Part shown: piece after piece, positions 17,607-27,918 of the stretch | Layout: the number at the start of each line of letters is the position of its first letter | Numbering within the stretch: position 1 is the first letter of the stretch | Assembly (NCBI RefSeq): GCF_021283545.2 | Contig: NZ_CP128540.1 | Span: 2,763,501-2,827,500, forward strand | Origin: Pseudomonas alloputida | GTDB lineage: Bacteria; Pseudomonadota; Gammaproteobacteria; Pseudomonadales; Pseudomonadaceae | DNA length: 64,000 bases | Direction of reading: 5' to 3' | The notes under the pieces: generated by a model | Database searches by the model: none | The model's input: the letters and a program-made list of their open reading frames with translations, nothing else | Told to the model about the DNA's origin: nothing | Made by a program: the position numbers and the translations under genes

Positions 17607-17622
17607 TGGCACAGTTCCTGTA
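17607..17622 (+). promoter_or_regulatory. Candidate sigma-54 promoter for qhpA
   Basis: TGGCACAGTTCCTGTA has a perfect -24 element and N10 spacing, but the -12 element is GT instead of GC. It lies about 80 bp before the qhpA TTG start. Confidence 0.6.
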
Positions 17623-17698
17623 TCACAACCGTCACATGCACACCTGCTGTACCAAAGCGTGCGAAAACGATAAGAACAACAACCGTGGAGGTCTGACC

Positions 17699-19264
17699 TT
17701 GAAGACGACTCGACTCCGGCGGCATGCGGGCAAACTGGCGCTGGTCGCCGCCGCGCTGCTGAGCACCCAGGCCATGGCGGCCGAGCAGGGCCCGAGCCTG
17801 TTGCAGAACAAGTGCATGGGGTGCCATATCCCCGAAGGCAACGACACCTATAGCCGCATCAGCCACCAGCGCAAGACACCGGAAGGCTGGCTGATGAGCA
17901 TCGCCCGCATGCAGGTGATGCATGGCCTTCAGATCAGCGACGACGATCGTCGCACGCTGGTCAAATACCTGGCCGACAAACAGGGCCTGGCGCCCAGCGA
18001 AACCGATGGCGTGCGCTACGCCATGGAGCGTCGGCTCAATACTGTCGAGCACTTCGACACCCAGCTCAGCGAGACCTGTGGCCGTTGCCACTCGGGTGCC
18101 CGTGTCGCCTTGCAACGGCGCCCGGCCAAGGAGTGGGAACACCTGGTCCACTTCCACCTTGGCCAATGGCCGTCCCTTGAATACCAGGCCCAGGCGCGTG
18201 ACCGCGACTGGCTGCCGATCGCCCTGCAGCAAGTGGTGCCGGACCTTGCCAAGCGCTTCCCGATGGATAGCGCGGCCTGGGACGAATGGCAGAAGGCCAA
18301 ACCCAAGGCGGACGTACTGCCGGGGAAGTGGGCATTCAGCGGCCATATGCTGGCCAAGGGCGATGTACGTGGGGTGATGAGCGTCACGGCCGGAGAGGGC
18401 GATACCTTCAAGGTCGAGGTCAAGGGCGCTTACGCCGACGGTACACCGTTCAACGGCAGCGGCTCGGCCATCCTGTACAACGGTTATGAATGGCGGGGCA
18501 ATGTGAAGGTTGGCGATGCCAACCTGCGCCAGGTGTTCGCCGCGCTGGATGGCGAGATGAAAGGCCGTATGTTCGAAGCCGATCACGATGAGCGCGGCCT
18601 GCATTTCAGCGCCGTAAAAGAAGGCAAGGCGCAGTTGCTGGCGGTACAACCGGCGTTCATCAAGGCTGGAGGCGAAAGCGAAATCACCCTGGTTGGCAGC
18701 GGCCTGACTGGCAAGCCGGAACTGGGTGCCGGGGTGGAAGTGACCGAAGTGCTGGAGCAGACCCCGACCCTGGTAAGGGTCAAGGCCCGCGCCGCGTCCG
18801 ATGCCAGGCCAGGGCTGCGCGAGGTGGCGGTAGGTGCGCTCAAGGGCGTGAACCTGGCGGTTTACGACAAGGTCGACGAAGTGAAGGTCGTGCCGGCGTT
18901 CTCCATCGCGCGCATTGGCGAGAACGGTGCCTCCGTGCCGAAAGTGCAGGGGCGTTTCGAGGCCGAAGCCTGGGGCAAGGATGCCAATGGCCAGCCGCTG
19001 CGTATCGGCTACCTGCCGGCCAGCTGGAAGGTCGAGCCGTTCAACGAGCGTGCTGTCGAGGATGAAGACGTCAAGTTCGCCGGGCAGATGCAGGCCGACG
19101 GTGTGTTCGTGCCAGGCGGTGCCGGGCCCAACCCTGAGCGCAAGATGATGACCAACAACGCCGGTAACCTGAAGGTCATCGCCACGCTGGCCGACGGTGG
19201 CCAGACCGGCGAAGGGCACATGATCGTCACCGTACAGCGCTGGAACAACCCGCCGCTGCCGTAA
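17699..19264 (+). CDS. qhpA: Quinohemoprotein amine dehydrogenase alpha subunit (di-heme)
   Basis: A 521-residue periplasmic subunit. The signal peptide is LALVAAALLSTQAMA/AEQG. Two c-type heme sites are visible, KCMGCH and TCGRCH, in the N-terminal cytochrome domain, followed by beta-rich domains. The alpha subunit carries electrons from the quinone cofactor in the gamma subunit to cytochrome or azurin. The start is set at TTG 17699 because GGAGG stands 7-8 bp upstream. An ATG at 17636 in the same frame has no ribosome site and would lie almost at the predicted transcription start. It is the first gene of qhpA-D-C-B. Confidence 0.93.
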   Translation: MKTTRLRRHAGKLALVAAALLSTQAMAAEQGPSLLQNKCMGCHIPEGNDTYSRISHQRKTPEGWLMSIARMQVMHGLQISDDDRRTLVKYLADKQGLAPSETDGVRYAMERRLNTVEHFDTQLSETCGRCHSGARVALQRRPAKEWEHLVHFHLGQWPSLEYQAQARDRDWLPIALQQVVPDLAKRFPMDSAAWDEWQKAKPKADVLPGKWAFSGHMLAKGDVRGVMSVTAGEGDTFKVEVKGAYADGTPFNGSGSAILYNGYEWRGNVKVGDANLRQVFAALDGEMKGRMFEADHDERGLHFSAVKEGKAQLLAVQPAFIKAGGESEITLVGSGLTGKPELGAGVEVTEVLEQTPTLVRVKARAASDARPGLREVAVGALKGVNLAVYDKVDEVKVVPAFSIARIGENGASVPKVQGRFEAEAWGKDANGQPLRIGYLPASWKVEPFNERAVEDEDVKFAGQMQADGVFVPGGAGPNPERKMMTNNAGNLKVIATLADGGQTGEGHMIVTVQRWNNPPLP

Positions 19265-19312
19265 CGGCAGGCTGCAACGGTTTTCCAACGGATCGATTAT
19301 CGGGAGGTCGCC

Positions 19313-20743
19313 ATGGGCGTACTACTGAACCTGGTCGAACGCAACCTGCACGAAGTACAGGTTGATGCCGACCGCATGCTGTTCCATATCCCCAGCAGTT
19401 CGCTGTTCACCGCTGACGCGGTGACCGGCGGCATCATCGACACCTTGCGCCAGCAAGGCTGCTCGGCCGAGGAGCTGATGCAGCGCCTTGGCCAGCAGTT
19501 TGCCGGCGAGGATATCCAGGACACCCTGCGCGAACTGATCGCGCTGGAGCTGGTCAGCGACGGCTCGCCGCTGACCCCGGAAATCGCCCTCAGGCAAGTC
19601 GAGCGCACCGCGCTCAACACCGTGGTGCTCAACGTCAACACCGGTTGCAACCTCAGCTGCACCTATTGCTACAAGGAAGACCTGGACAAGCCTTCCGCCG
19701 GCAAGAAGATGAGTACCACCACCGCCGAAGCCTCGGTGGAGATGCTGCTCAAGGAATCACCCAACGAGCAGCGCTACAGCGTGGTGTTCTTCGGTGGCGA
19801 ACCGCTGTCCAACCGGCCGTTGATCGAGCACATGGTGGCTTACTGCGAGCGGCGGTTCGCCGAGGCGGGCAAGCAGGTGGAGTTCATCATGACCACCAAC
19901 GCTACCTTGCTGACCGAAGAAATCATCGATTGGCTCAACGCCCACCGCTTTGGCCTGTCGATCAGCATCGATGGCCCCAAGACCGTGCACGACCGCAACC
20001 GTATCACCGTGGGCGGGCAGGGCACCTATGACGTGGTGCGGCGCAAGGCCGACCTGCTGCTGTCGCGCTACACCAGCCGGCCGGTGGGGGCGCGGGTCAC
20101 GCTGACCCGTGGCATTACCGACGTTGAAACCATCTGGAACCACCTGTTCAACGAAATGGGTTTCGCCGAGGTCGGCTTTGCCCCGGTTACCTCTGGCGAC
20201 ATGGCCGACTTCAACCTCACTGGCGAAGAGCTGGTGCAGGTCTTCGCCAACATGAAGGCACTCGGCCGGCGCTACCTGGAAGCGGCACTGGAGCACCGCA
20301 ACATCGGCTTCTCCAACCTGCACCAGTTGATCACCGACATCCACGAAGGCCACAAGAAGGCCCTGCCGTGTGGCGCCGGGTTGAAGATGCTGGCGGTGGA
20401 CCACGAAGGTGAGCTGAACCTGTGCCACCGCTTCACCGGCTCCAGCCTGCCCACCTTCGGTAACGTGCACCAGGGCGTGAAGCAGGCGCAGCTCAACGAC
20501 TTCCTGTCGCAGCGCCTGGACCGCAGCAACACCGGCTGTGAAAGCTGCCGTATTCGCAACCTGTGCTCCGGCGGCTGCTACCACGAAAGCTATGCGCGCT
20601 ACGGCGACCCGCAGCACCCGACTTACCACTACTGCGAACTGATGCGCGACTGGGTGGACTTCGGCATTGAAGTCTACAGCCGCATCATGGCCGTCAACCC
20701 GGCCTTCATCGATCGCTACATCACCCCGCGGAAGGCGCATTGA
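19313..20743 (+). CDS. qhpD: Radical SAM maturase of the amine dehydrogenase gamma subunit (QhpD)
   Basis: A 476-residue radical SAM enzyme. The CxxxCxxC motif is in [15 protein letters not shown], and a C-terminal SPASM region holds auxiliary cluster cysteines ([18 protein letters not shown]). An N-terminal PqqD-like region of about 90 residues could bind the peptide substrate. QhpD forms the three Cys-to-Asp/Glu thioether bonds in QhpC. It lies 48 bp after qhpA and 1 bp before qhpC, matching the known order. Confidence 0.94.
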   Translation: MGVLLNLVERNLHEVQVDADRMLFHIPSSSLFTADAVTGGIIDTLRQQGCSAEELMQRLGQQFAGEDIQDTLRELIALELVSDGSPLTPEIALRQVERTALNTVVLNVNTGCNLSCTYCYKEDLDKPSAGKKMSTTTAEASVEMLLKESPNEQRYSVVFFGGEPLSNRPLIEHMVAYCERRFAEAGKQVEFIMTTNATLLTEEIIDWLNAHRFGLSISIDGPKTVHDRNRITVGGQGTYDVVRRKADLLLSRYTSRPVGARVTLTRGITDVETIWNHLFNEMGFAEVGFAPVTSGDMADFNLTGEELVQVFANMKALGRRYLEAALEHRNIGFSNLHQLITDIHEGHKKALPCGAGLKMLAVDHEGELNLCHRFTGSSLPTFGNVHQGVKQAQLNDFLSQRLDRSNTGCESCRIRNLCSGGCYHESYARYGDPQHPTYHYCELMRDWVDFGIEVYSRIMAVNPAFIDRYITPRKAH

Positions 20744-20744
20744 C

Positions 20745-21068
20745 ATGAAGCACTTGAAGCCCCTGAACAACAAGGCGCGCATCCTGGAGCAGGCCGCCGC
20801 CGAAGACCGTGTCGAAGAAGTGATGGCAATGAGCGCGGTGGCAGGCTGCACGGCCACTACCGACCCAGGCTGGGAGGTGGACGCCTTTGGCGGCGTGAGC
20901 TCGCTGTGCCAGCCGATGGAGGCTGACCTTTATGGTTGTTCCGACCCTTGCTGGTGGCCGGCCCAGGTGCCGGACATGATGAGCACCTACCAGGACTGGA
21001 ACGCCCAGGCGTCCAACTCGGCAGAGGACTGGCGCAACCTCGGCACCGTGTTCCCGAAAGACAAGTGA
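20745..21068 (+). CDS. qhpC: Quinohemoprotein amine dehydrogenase gamma subunit precursor
   Basis: A 107-residue precursor of the CTQ-bearing subunit. Taking Met29 as mature residue 1 gives the known 79-residue subunit, and every cross-link partner is present: Cys7-Glu16, Cys27-Asp33, Cys41-Asp49 (thioethers) and Cys37-Trp43 (cysteine tryptophylquinone), with [10 protein letters not shown] visible. The first 28 residues (basic, then acidic [14 protein letters not shown]) are the leader cleaved by QhpE; it does not look like a Sec signal, consistent with export by QhpF. It starts 1 bp after qhpD. Confidence 0.95.
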   Translation: MKHLKPLNNKARILEQAAAEDRVEEVMAMSAVAGCTATTDPGWEVDAFGGVSSLCQPMEADLYGCSDPCWWPAQVPDMMSTYQDWNAQASNSAEDWRNLGTVFPKDK

Positions 21069-21099
21069 CGGCCCAACAAGAATGACAAGGGGAAACCGC

Positions 21100-22221
21100 A
21101 TGAAAGCTGGACGCTGCGCGCCATTGGCGCTCACCATCGCCGCCATGGCTTGCGCCGGGCAGGCACAGGCCGACGACACTGGCCCGGCACTCAAGGCTGG
21201 CCACGAATACATGATCGTGACCAACTACCCGAACAACCTGCATGTGGTCGATGTGGCCATTGACACGGTCTACAAGAGCTGCCGGATGCCCGACAAGTTC
21301 GGCCCTGGCACCGCAATGATGGCGCCGGACAACCGCACCGCCTACGTGCTCAACAACCATTACGGCGACATTTACGGCATCGACCTGGACACCTGCAAGA
21401 ACACCTTCCACGCCAACCTGTCCAGCGTAGCCGGTGAAGTCGGCCGGTCGATCTATTCGTTCGCCATCAGCCCAGACGGCAAAGAGGTGTATGCCACGGT
21501 CAACCCGACCCAGAGGCTGAACGACCATTACGTGGTCAAACCACCGCGGCTGGAGGTGTTCAGCACCGCTGATGGCCTTCAGGCCAAACCCGTACGCACC
21601 TTCCCGATGCCGCGCCAGGTGTACCTGATGCGCGCCTCCGACGATGGCAGCCTGTACGTTGCCGGGCCGGACATTTACAAGATGGACGTGAAGACCGGCA
21701 AATACTCGGTAGCCCTGCCGCTGCGCAACTGGAACCGCAAAGGCTACAGCGCCCCGGACGTGCTGTACTTCTGGCCGCACCAGAGCCCGCGCCATGAGTT
21801 CACCATGCTGTACACCATTGCCAGGTTCAAGGATGACAAGCAGGACCCGGCCACCGCCGAACCGCTGTATGGCTACCTGAGCATCGACCTGAAGACCGGC
21901 AAGACCCACACCCAGGAGTTCGCCGACCTGACCGAGCTGTACTTCACCGGCCTGCGCTCGCCCAAAGACCCGAACCAGATCTACGGCGTGCTCAACCGCC
22001 TGGCCAAGTACGACATCAAACAGCGCAAGCTGATCAAGGCGGCTAATCTGGAGCACACCTACTACTGCGTGACGTTCGACAAGAAGGGCGACAAGCTTTA
22101 CCTGGGCGGCACCTTCAACGACCTGGCGGTGTTCAACCCGGATACGCTGGAAAAGGTGAAGAACATCAAGTTGCCGGGTGGTGACATGTCTACCACGACG
22201 CCGCAGGTGTTCGTTCGCTAA
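21100..22221 (+). CDS. qhpB: Quinohemoprotein amine dehydrogenase beta subunit
   Basis: A 373-residue periplasmic protein. The ATG at 21100 follows AAGGGG; an in-frame ATG at 21082 is less likely. The signal peptide is ALTIAAMACAGQAQA/DDTG. The rest consists of repeated beta-propeller blades (MIVTNYPNNLHVVDVAIDT, YVLNNHYGDIYGIDLDT, LYLGGTFNDLAVFNPDTLEK). The beta subunit is a seven-bladed propeller that forms part of the active site over the gamma subunit. It ends the structural operon; REPs follow. Confidence 0.93.
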   Translation: MKAGRCAPLALTIAAMACAGQAQADDTGPALKAGHEYMIVTNYPNNLHVVDVAIDTVYKSCRMPDKFGPGTAMMAPDNRTAYVLNNHYGDIYGIDLDTCKNTFHANLSSVAGEVGRSIYSFAISPDGKEVYATVNPTQRLNDHYVVKPPRLEVFSTADGLQAKPVRTFPMPRQVYLMRASDDGSLYVAGPDIYKMDVKTGKYSVALPLRNWNRKGYSAPDVLYFWPHQSPRHEFTMLYTIARFKDDKQDPATAEPLYGYLSIDLKTGKTHTQEFADLTELYFTGLRSPKDPNQIYGVLNRLAKYDIKQRKLIKAANLEHTYYCVTFDKKGDKLYLGGTFNDLAVFNPDTLEKVKNIKLPGGDMSTTTPQVFVR

Positions 22222-22230
22222 ACCGGTGTG

Positions 22231-22325
22231 TGCTTCTTCGCGGGTAAACCCGCGCCGACGAAAACCTCCACAGGCCCCAAATGTGGCGCCTCCTGTGTAG
22301 GAGCGGGTTCACCCGCGAAGAGGCC
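22231..22325. repeat. REP elements after qhpB
   Basis: A REP-like unit at 22231-22260 (TTCTTCGCGGGTAAACCCGC) and an inverted unit at 22294-22325 (TGTAGGAGCGGGTTCACCCG). They occupy most of the 139-bp gap before the acyl-CoA synthetase gene. Confidence 0.8.
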
Positions 22326-22360
22326 AGCACAGAAAACACAAGAACAGCAAGAGAACGCCC

Positions 22361-24049
22361 ATGCCCCAGCCAAGCTACACCCAGGGCACCCAGGACAAGC
22401 CCCTGCTGACCCAATGCATCGGCGACGCCTTCGACGCCACCGTAGCCCGCTTCCCCGACCGTGAGGCGCTGGTGGTTCACCATCAGGCCCTGCGCTACAC
22501 GTGGCGGCAACTGGCCGATGCCGTCGACCAGCACGCCCGCGCGCTGATGGCCCTGGGCGTGCAGCCCGGTGACCGTCTTGGCATCTGGGCACCCAACTGC
22601 GCCGAGTGGTGCATTACCCAGTTCGCCAGCGCCAAGGTTGGCGCGATCCTGGTCAACATCAACCCGGCCTACCGTTCCAGCGAACTGGACTATGCCCTTG
22701 GCCAGTCCGGCTGCCGCTGGGTGATCTGTGCCGACGCATTCAAGACGTCCGATTACCACGCCATGCTGCAGGGCCTGCTCCCGGGCCTGGCCAGCAGCCA
22801 ACCGGGTGCGCTGATCTGCGAGCGGTTCCCCGAACTGCGTGGCGTGGTCAGCCTGGCGCTGTCGCCACCGCCGGGGTTTCTGGCCTGGCACGCATTGCAG
22901 GCCCGTGCCGAGGTTGTCAGCGGCGAGGCCCTGGCCGCGCGCCAGGCACAACTGCGTTGCGACGACCCGATCAACATCCAGTACACCTCAGGCACCACCG
23001 GTTTCCCCAAGGGGGCCACCCTTAGCCACAGCAATATCCTCAACAACGGGTACATGGTCGGTGAAAGCCTGGGCCTTACCGAGCACGATCGGCTGGTGGT
23101 GCCGGTGCCGCTGTACCACTGCTTCGGCATGGTCATGGCCAACCTTGGCTGCATGACACACGGCAGCGCACTGATTTACCCCAGCGATGCCTTCGACCCG
23201 CTGGCCACGCTGCGCGCAGTGGCGCAGGAAAAAGCCACTGCGCTGTATGGCGTGCCGACCATGTTCATTGCCGAACTGGACCATCCACAGCGTGGTGAAT
23301 TCGACCTGTCGAGCCTGCGCACCGGGATCATGGCCGGTGCGACCTGCCCGATCGAGGTGATGCGCCGGGTGATTGGCGAGATGCACATGGCCGAAGTGCA
23401 GATTGCCTATGGCATGACCGAGACCAGCCCGGTGTCCTTGCAGACCGGTGCCGCTGACGACCTGGAGCGTCGCGTGACCAGCGTCGGTCGCACCCAGCCC
23501 CGGCTGGAGAGCAAGGTGGTGGACGCTGAAGGCAACACTGTCCCGCGTGGCGAGATCGGTGAACTGTGCACCCGCGGCTACAGCGTGATGCTGGGTTACT
23601 GGAACAACCCCAAAGCCACCGCCGAGAGCATCGACGCAGAGGGCTGGATGCACACCGGCGACCTGGCGGTGATGGACGAGCAGGGCTATGTGCGTATTGT
23701 CGGGCGCAGCAAGGACATGATCATTCGCGGCGGCGAGAACATTTACCCGCGCGAGCTGGAGGAGTTCTTCTTCACCCACCCGGCGGTGGCCGATGTGCAG
23801 GTGATTGGCGTGCCCTGCAGCAAGTACGGTGAAGAGATCGTGGCCTGGGTGCGGCTGCACCCGGGGCATGCTGTCAGTGAGGTAGAGTTGCGTGAGTGGG
23901 CGAGGGCAAGGATTGCGCACTTCAAGGTGCCCCGGTATTTCCGTTTTGTCGACGAGTTCCCGATGACGGTGACGGGCAAGGTGCAGAAATTCCGGATGCG
24001 CGAGATCAGTGTCGAAGAGCTGAAAGCAACGGCCTTGCCCAAGATTTGA
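22361..24049 (+). CDS. AMP-forming acyl-CoA synthetase
   Basis: A 562-residue ANL-superfamily ligase: P-loop-like [17 protein letters not shown]5 motif [26 protein letters not shown], hinge [18 protein letters not shown], and catalytic Lys in [12 protein letters not shown]. It joins a carboxylate to CoA via an acyl-AMP. The sequence is typical of medium/long-chain fatty acyl-CoA synthetases of pseudomonads. Its place after qhpB raises the idea that it activates the acid made from amines, but the intervening REPs argue for a separate transcript. The substrate cannot be read from sequence. Confidence 0.88.
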   Translation: MPQPSYTQGTQDKPLLTQCIGDAFDATVARFPDREALVVHHQALRYTWRQLADAVDQHARALMALGVQPGDRLGIWAPNCAEWCITQFASAKVGAILVNINPAYRSSELDYALGQSGCRWVICADAFKTSDYHAMLQGLLPGLASSQPGALICERFPELRGVVSLALSPPPGFLAWHALQARAEVVSGEALAARQAQLRCDDPINIQYTSGTTGFPKGATLSHSNILNNGYMVGESLGLTEHDRLVVPVPLYHCFGMVMANLGCMTHGSALIYPSDAFDPLATLRAVAQEKATALYGVPTMFIAELDHPQRGEFDLSSLRTGIMAGATCPIEVMRRVIGEMHMAEVQIAYGMTETSPVSLQTGAADDLERRVTSVGRTQPRLESKVVDAEGNTVPRGEIGELCTRGYSVMLGYWNNPKATAESIDAEGWMHTGDLAVMDEQGYVRIVGRSKDMIIRGGENIYPRELEEFFFTHPAVADVQVIGVPCSKYGEEIVAWVRLHPGHAVSEVELREWARARIAHFKVPRYFRFVDEFPMTVTGKVQKFRMREISVEELKATALPKI

Positions 24050-24067
24050 ACCGCCTGCGCGCTCGCC

Positions 24068-24098
24068 CGTAGGAGCGGGTTCACCCGCGAAAGGGCGG
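24068..24098. repeat. REP element
   Basis: CGTAGGAGCGGGTTCACCCG followed by CGAAAGGGC, in the convergent gap between the acyl-CoA synthetase and mobA. Confidence 0.75.
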
Positions 24099-24141
24099 CC
24101 CTGCTGGCCAGTGAACTACCTGTGTTAACGGTGTCATGCCC

Positions 24142-24717
24142 TCAGTCCTGCAGCCGCTCCGGGCTGTTGAAGTTGCTTAGCCGGCGATCACTCTCGGCGC
24201 ACTCCAGCCCTTGCACCGCCTCGCGCAGCAGGGCCTTCTGCAAACTCCGCTCACCCGCTGCCCAGGCCTGCTCCAGCACCGGCAACACCCGCTTGGGCAG
24301 TACGCTGAACATCGGCTGCCAGAAACCACCCTGACGCACCATTGCCGCGCTGTTACCGGCCACTGCCAACCGCAGCAGGCCCTCGATCAATTCGCGATCA
24401 ACCAGCGGCGCATCGCAAGCCAGCACCACCACCCACGCATGACGTGCCACCCTGAGCCCGGCAATCACCCCCGCCAGCGGCCCGGGGAAGTCGGCTTCTG
24501 CATCGCCCACCAACCGGTCGGCGTATGCCTGGTATGCCGCCTGGTTGCGATTGCAGGAAATCACCAGGTCGTCGCTCAGTGGCCGCACCGCTCGATGAAC
24601 ATGTGCAATCAACGGCTCGCCTTGCCAGTCCACCAGGCCCTTGTCACGGCCGCCCATGCGCTGGCCGCGGCCACCGGCGAGAATGAGGATGGAGCAGGGG
24701 GGGAGTGCGTCAGGCAT
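24142..24717 (-). CDS. mobA: Molybdenum cofactor guanylyltransferase MobA
   Basis: A 191-residue nucleotidyltransferase. The N-terminal GTP-binding motif LAGGRGQRMGGRDKGL and the later VVVLACDAPLVDRELIEGL are diagnostic for MobA. It attaches GMP to molybdopterin to make the bis-MGD cofactor of DMSO-reductase-type enzymes. It stands alone on the minus strand, 62 bp downstream of the RND transporter gene. Confidence 0.92.
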   Translation of the reverse strand: MPDALPPCSILILAGGRGQRMGGRDKGLVDWQGEPLIAHVHRAVRPLSDDLVISCNRNQAAYQAYADRLVGDAEADFPGPLAGVIAGLRVARHAWVVVLACDAPLVDRELIEGLLRLAVAGNSAAMVRQGGFWQPMFSVLPKRVLPVLEQAWAAGERSLQKALLREAVQGLECAESDRRLSNFNSPERLQD

Positions 24718-24778
24718 GAAAAAGGGTTCCGGGCAGTCATTGCCGAGAACCCTCCCATTTCAGGCGGGGCTTGTCCAG

Positions 24779-27700
24779 TCAGCTTTCGCGGGGCACGGGT
24801 TGCCCGTCGCTGTCATGCGCCTGGCGTCGCCCGGACAGGCGCATCACCACCACGAAGAACACCGGCACGAACACCACCGTCAGGGTGGCGCTGAGCATGC
24901 CGCCGATCACCCCGGTGCCAATCGCCTGCTGGCTGGCAGAGCTTGCGCCGCTGGCGATGGCCAGGGGCACCACGCCGAGGATGAACGCCAGCGACGTCAT
25001 CACGATCGGCCGCAGGCGCAGGCGGGCCGCTTGCACGGCGGCGTCGGCGGCGTCCACGCCCTGGTCAACCAGATGCTTGGCGAACTCGATGATCAGGATG
25101 GCGTTCTTCGCCGACAGGCCGATCAGGGTAATCAGGCCAACCTTGAAGAACACGTCGTTGGGCATGCCGCGCAAGGTCACCGCCAGCACCGCACCGAGCA
25201 CACCGAGCGGAACGACCAGCAGCACCGCAGTCGGGATCGACCAGCTTTCGTACAGCGCTGCCAGGCACAGGAACACCACCAGCAGCGACAGCGCCATCAG
25301 CAGGGGGGCCTGGCTACCGGACAGCCGCTCCTGCAGTGACAGGCCGGTCCATTCCAGACCGGTACCGGCCGGTAGCTGCGCCACCAGCCGCTCGACTTCG
25401 GCCATGGCCTCGCCCGAGCTGTAGCCGGCGGCAGGCTCGCCTGAGATCGACACCGCCGGGTAACCGTTGTAGCGGGTCAGTTGCACCGGGCCGCTGACCC
25501 ACCTGGCCTGCACGAACGCGCCCAGTGGCACCATCTTGCCGCTGTCGTTGCGCACGTGAATGTTCAGCAAGTCTTCGACCTGGCTGCGCTGGTCACCTTC
25601 GGCCTGCACCACCACCCGCTGCATGCGGCCCTGGTTGGGGAAATCGTTGACGTAGCTGGAGCCCACGGCCACGTCCAGCACCGTGCCGATATCGGCAAAC
25701 GACACACCCAGTGCATTAGCCTGGCGGCGGTCGATTTCCAGTTGCACCTGCGGGCTTTCCGCCAGCGAGGCTTCGCGCACGTTGGTCAGCACCTTGCTTT
25801 TGCTGGCGCTTTCGAGCAGCTGGTCACGGGCTGCCATCAGCTCGGCGTGGCCCATGCCGCCACGGTCCTGAAGGCGAAATTCGAAACCGGTCGACTCACC
25901 GAGGCCGTCAATGGGGGGCGGCAGTACCGAATAGGCAATCGCGTCCTTGAGCTGGGTGAAGGCCATGGTCGCGCGGTCGGCGATCGACTGGGCGCTGTCG
26001 TCGGCGCCGCGCTCGGACCAGTCCTTGAGGGTGGTGAAGGCCAGCGCCGCGTTCTGCCCGCTACCGGAGAAGCTGAAGCCGAGGATCAAGGTGGTGTTGC
26101 CCACGCCCGGTTCTTCGGCGTTGTGCGCCTCGATCTGCGCGGCTACCTGTTCGGTGCGCATGCGGCTGGCGCCCGGCGGCAGCTGAATGTCGGTGATGGT
26201 GTAGCCTTGGTCTTCGGTAGGCAGGAACGCCGTAGGCAGCTGGCTGAAACCGTAGCCCAGCACCGCCAGCAGCACCGCGTACACCAGCAGGTAGCGGCCG
26301 CTGCGCTTGAGCGCCTGCACTACCCAGCGCTGGTAGCCGTTGCTCATGCTTTCGAAGCGGCGATTGAACCAGCCGAAGAAGCCTTTGCGTTCATGGTGCT
26401 CGCCCTTGGCCACGGGCTTGAGCAGGGTGGCGCACAATGCCGGGGTCAGGCTGAGGGCGAGAAACGCCGAGAACAGGATCGACACCGCCATCGACAGCGA
26501 GAACTGCTGGTAGATCACCCCCACCGAGCCTTGCATGAAGGCCATGGGCAGGAATACCGCCACCAGCACCAGCGTGATGCCGACGATTGCACCGCTGATC
26601 TGGCCCATGGCCTTGCGCGTGGCTTGCTTGGGCGGCAAGCCTTCTTCGGCCATGATGCGCTCGACGTTCTCCACCACCACGATGGCATCGTCGACCAGAA
26701 TGCCGATGGCCAGCACCATGCCGAACAGTGTCAGCACATTGACCGAGAAGCCCATGGCCAGCATCACGGCGAAGGTGCCCATCAATGCCACTGGCACGAC
26801 CAGGGTCGGGATCAGCGTGTAGCGCAGGTTCTGCAGGAACAGGAACATGACTGCGAACACCAGCAGCATGGCCTCGAACAGGGTGTTGATGACCTGCTCG
26901 ATCGACACCTTGACGAACGGCGAGGTGTCGTAGGGGATGTCGTACTTGACGCCTTCCGGGAAGTAGCGCGCCAGGTCCTGCATCTTCGCCCGTACCAGGG
27001 TAGCGGTTTCCATGGCGTTGGCGCCGGGTGACAACTGCAGGCTGAAGGCCGTGGCCGGTTTGCCGTTCAGGCGCGTGCCGTACTGGTATTCCTGGGCACC
27101 GATTTCAACCCGGGCGACATCCCCGATGGTGACCGTGGAGCCGTCCGGGTTGGCACGCAGGACAATGGCAGCAAACTCGTCGGGGCTGCTCAACTGGCCT
27201 TTGACCACCACGTTGGCGGTGATTTCCTGGGTGCTGCGGCTGGGCAGATCGCCGATGCTGCCAGGGGCGACCTGGGCGTTCTGCGCGGCGATGGCTTCGG
27301 CTACATCGTTGGGCGTGAGGTTGAAACCGATCAGCTTGCGCGGGTCGATCCAGATGCGCATGGCCCGTTCGGAGCCATACAACTGGGCCTTGCCGACGCC
27401 CTTGAGGCGGCGGATCTCGTCCATCACGTTACGTGCAAGGATGTCCGACAGCGCGGTTTCATCGAGCTTGCCGTCTTCGGAGGTGAGGGTCGCCAACAGC
27501 AGGAAGCCGGTGGACACTTTCTCCACCTGCAGGCCCTGCTGGGTGACCGGGCGCGGCAGGCGCGACTCGACCACTTTCAGGCGGTTCTGCACGTCGACCT
27601 GGGCCAGGTCCGGGTGGGTACCCGGGGCGAAGGTGGCGGTGATGGTGGCGCTGCCCAGGCTGCTCTGCGACTCGAAGTACAGCAGGTTGTCGGCGCCGTT

Positions 27701-27907
27701 GAGCTCCTGTTCGATCAGGCTGACCACGCTTTCGTCCATGGTCGCCGCCGAGGCACCCGGGTACACGGCGTAGATTTCCACCTGCGGCGGTGCCACGTTG
27801 GGGTACTGGGCCACCGGCAGTTGCGGGATGGCCAGCGCGCCAGCCAGCAGGATGAACAGTGCGACCACCCAGGCGAATACCGGGCGATCGATGAAGAATT
27901 GCGGCAT
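24779..27907 (-). CDS. RND multidrug efflux transporter (HAE1, AcrB/MexB type)
   Basis: A 1042-residue inner-membrane proton antiporter. It starts with MPQFFIDRPVFAWVVALFIL, has twelve membrane segments in the usual 1+5+1+5 layout, the proton-relay Asp pair in GILVDDAIVVVENVERI, and the C-terminal FVPVFFVVVMRLSG. Length matches AcrB (1049). The adaptor gene is 11 bp upstream. No outer-membrane channel gene is attached, so it probably uses a shared channel encoded elsewhere. The substrates are unknown. Confidence 0.93.
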   Translation of the reverse strand: MPQFFIDRPVFAWVVALFILLAGALAIPQLPVAQYPNVAPPQVEIYAVYPGASAATMDESVVSLIEQELNGADNLLYFESQSSLGSATITATFAPGTHPDLAQVDVQNRLKVVESRLPRPVTQQGLQVEKVSTGFLLLATLTSEDGKLDETALSDILARNVMDEIRRLKGVGKAQLYGSERAMRIWIDPRKLIGFNLTPNDVAEAIAAQNAQVAPGSIGDLPSRSTQEITANVVVKGQLSSPDEFAAIVLRANPDGSTVTIGDVARVEIGAQEYQYGTRLNGKPATAFSLQLSPGANAMETATLVRAKMQDLARYFPEGVKYDIPYDTSPFVKVSIEQVINTLFEAMLLVFAVMFLFLQNLRYTLIPTLVVPVALMGTFAVMLAMGFSVNVLTLFGMVLAIGILVDDAIVVVENVERIMAEEGLPPKQATRKAMGQISGAIVGITLVLVAVFLPMAFMQGSVGVIYQQFSLSMAVSILFSAFLALSLTPALCATLLKPVAKGEHHERKGFFGWFNRRFESMSNGYQRWVVQALKRSGRYLLVYAVLLAVLGYGFSQLPTAFLPTEDQGYTITDIQLPPGASRMRTEQVAAQIEAHNAEEPGVGNTTLILGFSFSGSGQNAALAFTTLKDWSERGADDSAQSIADRATMAFTQLKDAIAYSVLPPPIDGLGESTGFEFRLQDRGGMGHAELMAARDQLLESASKSKVLTNVREASLAESPQVQLEIDRRQANALGVSFADIGTVLDVAVGSSYVNDFPNQGRMQRVVVQAEGDQRSQVEDLLNIHVRNDSGKMVPLGAFVQARWVSGPVQLTRYNGYPAVSISGEPAAGYSSGEAMAEVERLVAQLPAGTGLEWTGLSLQERLSGSQAPLLMALSLLVVFLCLAALYESWSIPTAVLLVVPLGVLGAVLAVTLRGMPNDVFFKVGLITLIGLSAKNAILIIEFAKHLVDQGVDAADAAVQAARLRLRPIVMTSLAFILGVVPLAIASGASSASQQAIGTGVIGGMLSATLTVVFVPVFFVVVMRLSGRRQAHDSDGQPVPRES

Positions 27908-27918
27908 GAATCAGGCCC

